From 40CM-4-69-5 sp036556905 (GTDB taxonomy: Bacteria > Methylomirabilota > Methylomirabilia > Rokubacteriales > CSP1-6): 64,000 bases of DNA. The translations under genes and the position numbers were made by a program. The DNA lies in contig DATBIM010000033.1 in the NCBI GenBank assembly GCA_036556905.1, positions 1-64,000 on the forward strand, written 5' to 3'. The notes beneath the pieces are model-generated. The model was not told the origin of the DNA. It worked only from the letters and a program-made list of their open reading frames with translations, and searched no databases. Shown in pieces: positions 43,882-52,727 of this stretch (the stretch's first letter is position 1; every line of letters starts with the position of its first letter).

Positions 43882-45170
43882 CGGGAGCCTTTCCGGGCCA
43901 GGAGCCAGCGACGCTTCTCGAGGATCCGATCGGCGCGCGCGTCGAGCTCCCTGGCCGCCTGATCCACCGACAGGTCGCCGTGCACGGCCCGTTCGGCGAC
44001 CAGGCGCATCTCGGCGGCGATGCGCTCCCACTCGGGCACCCGGGGCGGCGACGTGACGCGTTCCAGCTGGGCGCGGAAGGCGCGGGCGTGAACGTCTGCC
44101 GCCAGTCCCGGATCGTTCCAGGTGGCGCGCCGCGGCGGCAGGTTGCCGGTCAGCGCCTGAAAGCGGAGCTGAACGGCCGGCTGCGAGAGGAACTCGATGA
44201 GGCGCCACGCCGCCGGCTGGTGGCGGGAGGCGCGGAACATCACCAGGCTGGAGCCGCCGGCGATGGAGGTGCCCGGCCCGTCCGGCCCCGGCAAGGGAGC
44301 CGTCGTCCAGGCATCCTGGAATTCGGTCGGCAGCCGGCGCCGGAGCTCGCCGATGTTCCAGGGGCCGGAGATGTAGAAGGCGAACCGGCCACGGCCGAAC
44401 TCCTGCCACACGTTGGCGATGGCCACCTGGGCCAGCCGCGGCGCCCAGCCCTGCTGGAAGATCTCGAGATAGAAGGCCAGCGCCCGGCGGAAGCCGGGGC
44501 TGGCGAAATTACCCCAGCGGCCGTCCTCGCGCAGGAGGGGCTCGTGCTGCTGCAGGGCGAGCGCGAGCAGAGGCTCGACCTCGTTGAGCGGCAGCAACAT
44601 GGCGTGCCCTTCGGGACGCCTATGCTCGGCGACCGCGGCCAGCATGCGTGTCCATTCCGGCCAGGACCGCGGCGGCGCCGAGAACCCGGCCTGGGCCAGC
44701 ACATCGCGACGGTAGAACAGGAGCCGAGTGTCCACGTACCACGGGACACCATACAGCGTTCCGTCAGCCCTGTTCGTGTCCCAGATCCCGGGGAAGTAAT
44801 CGTCGGCGCGGACGATCGCCGAGGCCGCCGCGTACCGATCGAGCGGCTCGAGGGCGTTCAGGGCGACGAGCTCGGGAATCCACGTGTTGCCCAGCTGGCA
44901 GAGATCGGGGGTGGCGTCTGCGGCGAATGCGGTGAGGAGCTTTTCGTGGGCGGCGGTCCACGGCACGTGCTGGACCTTGACGTGGATGTCGGGGTGGGCG
45001 CGTGTGAATTCGGGCAGGAGCTCGGTCACCACCTCGCCCTCACGGCCCATGGCCCAGAACCGGAGGACGGTGTCGCCCGAGGACGGCGAGCGGCAACCCA
45101 CCGCGAGCGACAGCGCCCCCAGGGCGACGAGCAATGCGGTTCGTCGCACTGTGGTCTGGCTGCTAGTCAC
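43878..45170 (-). CDS. Sugar ABC transporter substrate-binding lipoprotein
   Basis: A 430-residue lipoprotein with lipobox LAVGC (Cys26). The mature protein has the two-lobe family-1 binding-protein plan: VLRFWAMGREGEVVTELLPEF, PDLCQLGNTWIPEL, GVPWYVDTRLLFYR and FAFYISGPWNIGEL. It delivers oligosaccharides to the two permeases encoded directly after it. The GTG start overlaps the GH144 stop by 8 bases. Ligand specificity is inferred from the glucanase next to it: sophoro-oligosaccharides are the leading candidate. Confidence 0.92.
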
Positions 45171-46650
45171 CGGGCGCGGTGAGCCAGCCCCCCGCGAAGC
45201 CGGCCCGCTCCAGGCCGCGACGCAGGTACGGATTCTTGCGCATCACGCGCCAGATGAGTCCGCTGCGGTAGTTTTCGATCATGGCGAGCATGGCCCCCTG
45301 GTCGATGCCGAGGTAATCGCCATTGACCCAGCCGAAACCGGGGATCTGACGCCCGTGCCGGAGTCGGAAGTCGAAGGCGAAGGTGAAGCTTCGGTTGAAC
45401 GCATCCAGAAAGCCATACTTCGAGTATATGTGCTCGCCGAAGCGACGGTGCATCTCGAGGGTCGCCGGGATGACGATCTCTGGCGCGAAGGGTATCGAGG
45501 CGACCACGGCCGTCGGCGCCAGGGTACAATCATCGCGCTTGCCCGTAGGGTCGATGCCGCGGGCCGTGTAGCTCCGGAACACCCGCCGCCCGTTGGCATC
45601 CTCGACCACGATGTCGGCGGGCCCGTCACTGGCGGTAATCCCCCAGACGGTTTCCCCGTAGTCCCGGCACCGCCGCGGATTGGCGATGGCGTACGCTTGC
45701 TGGGCGTAGACGGCGCGCCGGCTGTTCTCGAAGTAGTCGAGATCGCGCTTCCGCATGTACGCATCCCGGATGTCCCGGAAATCGGTCCACACGTGGGTGT
45801 ACTGATGACCGAACAGCGAGGGAAAGCTGAGAAATTCCTGGCCGAAGAACATTCCCCAGTGCTGGTCGTACGTGCTGGTCCACTCGGCCCAGGCACCCCG
45901 GCCCACGGGGAAGGTCGGTGAGGCGAGGGCCAGGAGGTACACGATCATGGCCTCGTTGTAGCCGCGCCAGTCGTATTTCAGGAATCCGGTCTCGGGTAAC
46001 CAGCCGAGGCTGATGGCCGGCGGCTTCGGCTGGGCCCATCGCCAGTCGACCCGCCGATAGATACGGTCCGCGAGCGCACGAATCTCCACTTCGTCGGGAT
46101 CCGCCCCGGTGAAGTAGGACTGGCAGAAGAGGGCGCCGACCAGCAGGATGGCGGTATCAACCGTCGACAGCTCGCTGTCCCCGAAGCGCTCGCCGGTGTC
46201 CATGGTCAGGAAGTGATAGAAGAATCCCTTGTGACCGGTGGCCCCGCGAGCGGCGGGACTCTGCCGAGCGTTCCAAAAGAAGCGCAGGGTTGCCAGGACG
46301 CGTTGCCGGGCCTCCTGGCGCGTGATGTAGCCACGCTCGACGCCGACGGGATAGGCGGTGAGGCCGAAGCCCACCGCCGCGATGCTCGAGTAGGAGGGCG
46401 TCGGATAGCGGTCGGGGATCAGGCCGTTCCGGGGGTTGGCCGTCTCCCAGAAGAAGCGAAAGGTGCGCGCCTGCAGGTCCACGAACAAAGGATCCAGGGA
46501 ACGGACGGCCGGGCTCGGCGTCCGCGGCATCGGCTTGTGAAGCTTGAGATCCTTCGCGTCGGCGACAGTGGCGGCCACGAGGACCATGGCCATCACCGTG
46601 ATGGTTGCGACCGGGGCGACGGCACAGACGGTCAAATGCTGTCTGGACAT
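45163..46650 (-). CDS. GH144-type glycoamylase-domain protein, probable endo-beta-1,2-glucanase
   Basis: A 495-residue exported protein (signal peptide VTVMAMVLVAATVADA-type, ending near residue 33). The (alpha/alpha)6 domain matches the glycoamylase family PF10091: TFRFFWETANPRNGLIPDRY, SIAAVGFGLTAYPVGVERGY, GFFYHFLTMDTGERF, ELSTVDTAILLVGAL and LFGHQYTHVWTDFRDI. Characterised members of this group are GH144 endo-beta-1,2-glucanases. It is the first gene of the leftward operon, with a good ribosome site (AAGGTGACT) before the chosen ATG. It would cut beta-1,2-glucan outside the inner membrane for import by the ABC system. The upstream extension to 46791 covers the promoter region and was rejected. 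Confidence 0.85.
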   Translation of the reverse strand: MSRQHLTVCAVAPVATITVMAMVLVAATVADAKDLKLHKPMPRTPSPAVRSLDPLFVDLQARTFRFFWETANPRNGLIPDRYPTPSYSSIAAVGFGLTAYPVGVERGYITRQEARQRVLATLRFFWNARQSPAARGATGHKGFFYHFLTMDTGERFGDSELSTVDTAILLVGALFCQSYFTGADPDEVEIRALADRIYRRVDWRWAQPKPPAISLGWLPETGFLKYDWRGYNEAMIVYLLALASPTFPVGRGAWAEWTSTYDQHWGMFFGQEFLSFPSLFGHQYTHVWTDFRDIRDAYMRKRDLDYFENSRRAVYAQQAYAIANPRRCRDYGETVWGITASDGPADIVVEDANGRRVFRSYTARGIDPTGKRDDCTLAPTAVVASIPFAPEIVIPATLEMHRRFGEHIYSKYGFLDAFNRSFTFAFDFRLRHGRQIPGFGWVNGDYLGIDQGAMLAMIENYRSGLIWRVMRKNPYLRRGLERAGFAGGWLTAPGD

Positions 46651-46760
46651 AGTCACCTTCCAATGAACGGGGGCGCCGGGATAGAGGTCGCCGCTCGAAG
46701 CGATAAGGCTATCGGAGGTCCAGAGCGTCCATGTGGTATGGGGCAATTCTAAGCCAAGTC

Positions 46761-46781
46761 TTCCTTCCCGAAGGAACTTCG
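46761..46781. repeat. Nested palindromes upstream of the glucanase operon
   Basis: TTCCTTC-CC-GAAGGAA (46761-46776) and CGAAG-GAA-CTTCG (46769-46781) are overlapping perfect inverted repeats about 111 bases upstream of the GH144 start, in the 361-base divergent region shared with the histidine kinase gene. This is the best operator candidate of the locus. The rest of the region shows only the -10-like box at 46832-46840. Confidence 0.4.
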
Positions 46782-46831
46782 AGGTGTCCACACCCCCTAC
46801 CGACTGCCGAATCCCGAAGGCTTTGACCGCG

Positions 46832-46840
46832 TGCTAGACT
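46832..46840 (+). promoter_or_regulatory. Extended -10 (TGCTAGACT) before the kinase gene
   Basis: TGCTAGACT has the TGn extension and a TAnnnT core. A nearly identical CGTGCTAG-CTTG stretch occurs at 63190-63201 before another rightward gene. It would leave a leader of about 165 bases before the kinase start at 47012. No -35 at the proper distance. Confidence 0.4.
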
Positions 46841-47011
46841 TGGGTGATTGACCTCCGGGTCGCGTTCGCGACCATCCTGGAATCTTCCGATGAGCCCGAC
46901 GGCGAGCGACGTGCCGCCTCTTCGAGGTGGGGACGCTGTGCCGATGCCCGCGACGGCCAGTGGCGAGCCCCGCCCGACCCCGTTCGCCCGTTCGGGCCGC
47001 CCGGTGGTGTG

Positions 47012-48477
47012 ATGGGCCTGCGCCCCCGGCTCGTGCTGCTCCTGCTGGTCCCGATGATGGTGACCCTCGCGCTCTATGCGTATCTACGCGCGGATGAGGA
47101 GCGCGCGGAGCGGCTGGTCGAGTTCCGTCGCCACACGGCCGTGACCAGCAAGGCCATCAAGCTCTCGGTCGAGCACGCGATGCGATCGCCGTCGCTGGCC
47201 GACGCCCAGCAGCTCATGTCCAAGCTCGTCGCCCAGCAAGACGACCTCGTGCGGATCAGGCTGTTTGACAAATCCCTCCGGGTTGTCCTCGATGCCAACC
47301 TGCTGGCCGGCTATGTGAGTGCCCCGCGCGAGCGGCTGCAGGGCGTCATCGACCGCGGCGAGCCCGACCAGCGAGACCAGCGACGGGAGGGGCGCGCGCT
47401 GTACTCCGACCTGATGCCCCTCCGCCCCCGAGACTCGACGGTCGAGGGGGTGCTGGAGGTCGTCTACGTGGCGGGCCAGCTGGATGAGAACTTGCGGCGC
47501 CTCAGCGTCAATTTCGGCGTGGGCATCGCCCTGCTCTGCGTCATCCTGCTGGTGATCACATGGTTCGTCCTGCAGCGCTTTGTCATCCATCCCCTCGATG
47601 CCCTCATGAACGGGATCCACCGACTCGGCCGGGGCGAAGCGGCGCCGCGGGTCCTGGTGCAACGGCCGGACGAGCTGGGCCGGGTGGCGGAAGCCTTCAA
47701 CCAGATGAGTCAGCGCCTGGAGTCCACGCTGGGAGAGCTGCACAACGAGACCGAGCGCTCGCTGGAGCTCCAGCGCCAGCTCCGGCGCACCGAGGCGCTG
47801 GGCATGCTGGGCAAGTTCTGCTCGGCGGTGGCCCACGAGGTGGGGACGCCGCTGAACGTGATCTCGGGGCGCGCCGAGACCGCCCTGCGGACACTGCCGG
47901 GCCAGGATCCCCTCCGCCCCGAGCTCCAGGCGATCATCACCCAGACCGACCGTATTTCGAAGATCATCCACTCGTTGCTGGATCCTCTGCGACCTCGCAA
48001 GCCCGCGCTGACCCCGACATCGCTGGACGCCGTCCTGGCCGGCTTGCTCCCGCTGCTGCGCCATACGGCGCGCCGGGGTGGCATCACGCTGACCGTGCTG
48101 GTGCCGCCAGGCCTGGCCCACTTCGACGCCGATCCCGGGCAACTCCAGCAAGTGCTGATCAATCTCGTCATGAATGCCCTGGAGGCCACCCCCAAGGGCA
48201 ACCAGGTCACCCTGGAGGCCCGGCCCCTCAGCCACGCCGGGCGACCCGGCGTGGGGATCTCGGTAATGGATACGGGCCAGGGCATTGCCCCCGACGTCCT
48301 GCCGCGGGTCTTCGAGCCGTTCTTCACGACCAAGGCCGCCGGCGAGGGCACGGGTCTCGGCCTGGCGATTGCCAAGGACATCGTCCGAGAGCACCGGGGT
48401 CAGATTCACGTCGAGAGCACGGTGGGGGTGGGGACCACCTTCACCGTCTGGCTCCCGGAAGCGAGAGGGACACGACC

Positions 48478-48481
<4 letters not shown>
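47012..48481 (+). CDS. Membrane sensor histidine kinase
   Basis: A 489-residue kinase. TM1 is about 7-25 (LVLLLLVPMMVTLALYAYL), a periplasmic sensor about 27-165, TM2 about 167-188 and a HAMP linker about 189-240. The phosphoacceptor is His275 in SAVAHEVGTPLNVISGRAE. The ATPase domain has the N box (LINLVMNALEATPKGN), G1 (DTGQGIAP), F (FEPFFTTK) and G2 (GTGLGLAIA). It resembles the NtrB/ZraS class that pairs with sigma-54 activators. The stop overlaps the start of such an activator (ATGA). It diverges from the glucanase operon, so envelope or glucan status is a possible signal (inference). GTG 46844 in frame was rejected as start. Confidence 0.93.
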
Positions 48482-49878
<1,397 letters not shown>

Positions 49879-49916
49879 GCCCGTGGTGACGCAACCTCGC
49901 CGCCCGGCCCCCGGGC

Positions 49917-49932
49917 TGGCATCGATGTTGCC
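49917..49932 (+). promoter_or_regulatory. Sigma-54-type -24/-12 promoter
   Basis: TGGCATCGATGTTGCC has the -24 TGGCA and -12 TTGC elements with exactly 10 bases between the invariant GG and GC. The consensus is TGGCAC-N5-TTGCA. Transcription would begin near 49943, just ahead of the receiver-only gene. It directly follows the gene of a sigma-54 activator. Confidence 0.7.
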
Positions 49933-49947
49933 CAGCGAGCTTCGGGT

Positions 49948-50349
49948 ATGTTGACCCGGCGAAACGTGGTGTCACGGGTGCTGGTCGTCGAAGACGACGA
50001 GGCCATGCGCGCGACCCTCTGCCAGGCCCTGGAGCGAGAAGGGCACCGCGTCCTGGAGCAGGTGAGTGGCGACCACGTCCTGGCCCTGCTGGAGTCGCAG
50101 GCCTTCGATGTGATCGTCCTCGATCGGGACCTGCCCGGTGTGAACGGCCTCGATCTCCTGCCTGTTCTCCGGCGCCGCTTTCCCAGGATCGCCGTGATCT
50201 TCATCACGGCCTTCGGAGGCACGCGCGTCGCCGAGGAAGTCATCCTGCTCGGAGCCGCCCGCTACCTCGAGAAGCCCTTTCGGATGCAGGAGCTTCTCGA
50301 CGCCGTCCTGCTGGCGACTCGCCCCGGGGGAGGGACGTCGGGACCCTGA
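49948..50349 (+). CDS. Single-domain response regulator
   Basis: A 133-residue protein that is only a receiver domain. VLVVEDDEAM supplies the acidic pocket, Asp59 in VIVLDRDLPGVNGLDLLP is the phosphoacceptor, IFITAFGG the conserved Thr and YLEKPFRMQELL the Lys. No output domain follows. The predicted sigma-54 start point near 49943 leaves only a few bases of leader for ATG 49948; GTG at 49966 or 49969 would also give a complete receiver (VVSRVLVVEDD) and a more usual leader. It may act as a phosphate sink or connector for the upstream kinase. Confidence 0.88.
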   Translation: MLTRRNVVSRVLVVEDDEAMRATLCQALEREGHRVLEQVSGDHVLALLESQAFDVIVLDRDLPGVNGLDLLPVLRRRFPRIAVIFITAFGGTRVAEEVILLGAARYLEKPFRMQELLDAVLLATRPGGGTSGP

Positions 50350-50368
50350 TGGCTCGGGCCACGACAGG

Positions 50369-50386
50369 CCGTCGCCAGCGCGACGG
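50369..50386. terminator. Small stem-loop between convergent genes
   Basis: CCGTCG and CGACGG flank a 6-base loop in the 55-base gap between the receiver gene and the convergent TraR/DksA-like gene. A weak bidirectional terminator candidate. Confidence 0.3.
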
Positions 50387-50404
50387 AATGACGGGCCCCA
50401 TGGC

Positions 50405-50839
50405 TCAGGGCGTCGCTACCGAGGATTCGGCGAGCCGACGGGCCGCTCGCGGCGAGGCGAACTCGGCGCGGGCCTGGCAATCGCCGCAGCGCTGGACGAA
50501 GGGAAGCGCGCGAAGTCGGGTGAGTCCGATGCCTCCCCCGCAGTCTCTGCAGATGCCGTACTCACCGCGGGCGAGGCGCTCCAGCGCGGCCCGGGTCTGA
50601 GCGGCCAGATCAGTCCGGCGGTTCATCAGCTCGATCTGGATCTCTTCATGCTGCGTTTCTGACGCCTGAGCTACGACATCCTCGGTCCGGCCGATCTCGT
50701 TTGTCCGGGCCTCGTCCAGGGCCGCTCGCATCGATGCCTCGAGTCGGGCCAGCAAGCTGCTGAGGGTCCGCTGGATCTCGGTTACGGTTTCCTCATCGAG
50801 CCGCGGACTACGCTTCATGATTCGCTCGCCGACTGACAT
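50405..50839 (-). CDS. TraR/DksA-family zinc-finger protein
   Basis: A 144-residue protein: a long N-terminal coiled coil (about 15-90, rich in Glu, Arg and Leu) and a C4 zinc finger, CRDCGGGIGLTRLRALP then CGDC, near residues 100-125. This is the DksA/TraR layout; such proteins enter the RNA polymerase secondary channel and tune initiation with ppGpp. The DxxDA tip of DksA is not evident, so activity may differ. The ATG is preceded by an excellent ribosome site (GGAGGTGACGC). It converges on the two-component genes. Confidence 0.87.
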   Translation of the reverse strand: MSVGERIMKRSPRLDEETVTEIQRTLSSLLARLEASMRAALDEARTNEIGRTEDVVAQASETQHEEIQIELMNRRTDLAAQTRAALERLARGEYGICRDCGGGIGLTRLRALPFVQRCGDCQARAEFASPRAARRLAESSVATP

Positions 50840-51090
50840 GCGTCACCTCCCGGATCGGCAGCAAGCAAGCGCTGCGCCAGCGCCCACCAGTCACATGCGA
50901 GATCGTCTCGGGCCCGTCATCATGTCGCACCAACGACATGCTGTCGCCGCTCATCGCCGAGCGACGGGGAACGTGGTGGGAACAGCCGGGGGAAACCCGC
51001 GTGGCGATCGCGTGGCACGCGCGTTGCTCAGACCGGACGTGCCCCTTGCCTGGAGTGTTCCGATCGGGCGAGGGAGAAGAGGAGGAGATC

Positions 51091-51456
51091 ATGGTTCGAT
51101 GGATATCGCTCCTGATAGGCGTTCTCTCCGTCGCGTGGGCAGGCATGGTGATCGCCCAGCAGCCTGTCCCGAAGCAGCCACCGCCCGCTCAGCAGCCGCC
51201 GGCCATTCAGCAGTCGCCGGCCTCACCGTCGAATCCGGCGGCGTCACCGGCCGGTCCGGCGATGCAGGTGGAGGGCAAGGTCAAGAAAGTGGATCAGGCC
51301 GCGAACAGGGTCACGCTCGATGACGGGACGCAGCTCACCATCCCGGCGTCGGTCAGGGTCGATTGGAAGACCCTCAAGCCGGGCTCCGGCATCAGGGCTC
51401 AGTACCAGGACAGAGGCGGCATGAAGGTCGTCACCCGGATGGACGTCGGCGGGTAG
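51091..51456 (+). CDS. DUF1344-like exported protein
   Basis: A 121-residue protein with signal peptide (ISLLIGVLSVAWAGMVIAQQ). A Pro/Gln/Ser-rich linker (about 24-58) connects to a beta-rich domain, VEGKVKKVDQAANRVTLDDG, then LTIPASVRVDWKTLKPG, matching the DUF1344/OB-like pattern. The GAGGAGGAG ribosome site decides the start; the 51-codon in-frame extension has no family sequence. It has the same design as the small exported protein inside the glucan operon (8594-8860). Function unknown. The 251 bases before it hold no gene I can support. Confidence 0.8.
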   Translation: MVRWISLLIGVLSVAWAGMVIAQQPVPKQPPPAQQPPAIQQSPASPSNPAASPAGPAMQVEGKVKKVDQAANRVTLDDGTQLTIPASVRVDWKTLKPGSGIRAQYQDRGGMKVVTRMDVGG

Positions 51457-51483
51457 GACGCCGATCGGCATTTGCAGGGTCCC

Positions 51484-52317
51484 ATGACCGACAGGACTCG
51501 AATCGCGAACTGGGTGTGGGCCTGGTTGACGACAGGAGGAAGCCTGCTCGTGCAAGCGGACTATGACGGCGCGCTTGCTCCTGTCGTCGACGACCCGGCC
51601 GTCGCGCTGCTCCCACAGGAGGTGCGGAGCGATCTGGGCACGCTGGCCCGATCGCCGCAGAGCCGGCTGGCCCTCTTCTCTGGCCACGACATCGCCGACC
51701 TTCGCGAGCGGGTGAGCGTGAGCGGCGCGATCTACGCCGGCTGTCACGGGCTCGAGATCGAGGGCCCGACGATCGCCTTCCGTCACGGCGAGGCGGAGAT
51801 CCTCAGCCACCTAGTCCTGGACTCCGTGCACGGAGCGCTGGCCCGACTCGCCCTGTCCATCCCGGGGATGCGGGTGGTATCGAAGGGGCTGAAGGTCGTC
51901 GTCCACTGTGGGCACGTGACCTGCGCCGATCGCGCGCGGATTCACGATGTGCTGGCCCGTGAGGTTCGCCGGCACCGCGGCCGGCTCCGGCTGGCCGGAG
52001 GGACCGAGGCCATCGAGATCCTGCCCTGGGTCGATTGGAGTCGGGGTATGTCAGCGCGATGGATTCAAGACCAGGTACGGCCGACGCTTCGACCACCGTT
52101 GCTGACGCTCTATCTCGGTGATGTCGGGTCAGACGACGTCGTGGAGGCGCTGGCGGGTCGGGCCGTCGCCATCAGGGTTGGCCGGACGGCCGCCGCCAGG
52201 CCCGACCCGCCGGGCGACGCGGCGCCGGTCGAACCGCTTCTCTCCGCGCTGGCGGCCGTCGTCAGGCTGCACCGGCGGCAGCCGCGGACGCTCGTGACCA
52301 GGGAGGGCCAGCGATGA
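51484..52317 (+). CDS. Trehalose-6-phosphate phosphatase-like HAD protein, divergent
   Basis: A 277-residue protein of the OtsB type. Motif I is ADYDGALAPV, with Asp26 and Asp28 retained but Thr of DGT replaced by Ala. LFSGHDIADLRERV stands for the usual SGR-type motif, GCHGLEIEGP matches the cap-domain entry, and Lys in SKGLKVVVHCG may be motif III. Motif IV is LYLGDVGSDDVVEAL against the usual GDDxTDE. These changes suggest altered or reduced activity. No OtsA synthase is in the window, although other trehalose enzymes are at 5.5-24 kb. The ATG follows an in-frame TTG that was not used. Confidence 0.75.
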   Translation: MTDRTRIANWVWAWLTTGGSLLVQADYDGALAPVVDDPAVALLPQEVRSDLGTLARSPQSRLALFSGHDIADLRERVSVSGAIYAGCHGLEIEGPTIAFRHGEAEILSHLVLDSVHGALARLALSIPGMRVVSKGLKVVVHCGHVTCADRARIHDVLAREVRRHRGRLRLAGGTEAIEILPWVDWSRGMSARWIQDQVRPTLRPPLLTLYLGDVGSDDVVEALAGRAVAIRVGRTAAARPDPPGDAAPVEPLLSALAAVVRLHRRQPRTLVTREGQR

Positions 52318-52385
52318 GCAGCGTCATCGGGCGGCTGTTCAAGAAGGATCGCGTGCGTCGGATCGATCGCCACATCGACTACTTC

Positions 52386-52399
52386 GAGGGCACGCCCTC
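52386..52399. terminator. Compact palindrome at the OtsB/ferredoxin junction
   Basis: GAGGGC and GCCCTC flank a 2-base loop just before the ferredoxin stop, between convergent genes. A weak terminator candidate for either strand. Confidence 0.3.
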
Positions 52400-52400
52400 C

Positions 52401-52727
52401 CTAGTCGGCCGCGCGGAGGCGGAAGGTCGGATCGTGCTCGGCGCCGCCGGGTTTGCCGCGGCGCCAGCCGAGGGCGCGGGCGTAGCTGCCGAACAGGCCT
52501 GCCGCGTCGATCGCGACCTCACTCACTGCCGAGGGACCTTCGGCATTGGGGGCGACATACAGCGCGTCGGTCGGGCAGTAGATCTCGCACAGGAAGCAGG
52601 TCTGGCAGTCGGCCTGGCGGGCGATGACCGGCCGCGCCTCCGGCATCGCATCGAAGACGTCGGCCGGGCAGACCTTGACGCACACGTCGCAGGCGATGCA
52701 GCGCCCCGCGGAGACGATCTCGATCAT
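52401..52727 (-). CDS. 2[4Fe-4S] ferredoxin-like subunit
   Basis: A 108-residue protein with two bacterial-type clusters: CIACDVCVKVCP (residues 10-21) and CQTCFLCEIYCP (41-52). The remainder is an 55-residue tail without cysteines. The ATG overlaps the stop of the flavoprotein gene (ATGA), the order alpha then beta seen in adenylylsulfate reductase-like pairs. It most likely passes electrons to or from the flavoprotein. No membrane anchor or haem protein follows, so the partner acceptor is unknown. Confidence 0.93.
   Translation of the reverse strand: MIEIVSAGRCIACDVCVKVCPADVFDAMPEARPVIARQADCQTCFLCEIYCPTDALYVAPNAEGPSAVSEVAIDAAGLFGSYARALGWRRGKPGGAEHDPTFRLRAAD

Noticed and set aside
46742..46756. 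Leftward TGGC-TTGC pair before the glucanase gene
   Set aside because: Only 9 bases separate GG and GC, whereas sigma-54 promoters need 10; kept only as a remark in the control-region finding.
46844..47011. GTG start and 56-residue extension of the histidine kinase
   Set aside because: Begins 3 bases after the probable -10 box, has no homology-like sequence, and the ATG at 47012 gives a normal first membrane helix.
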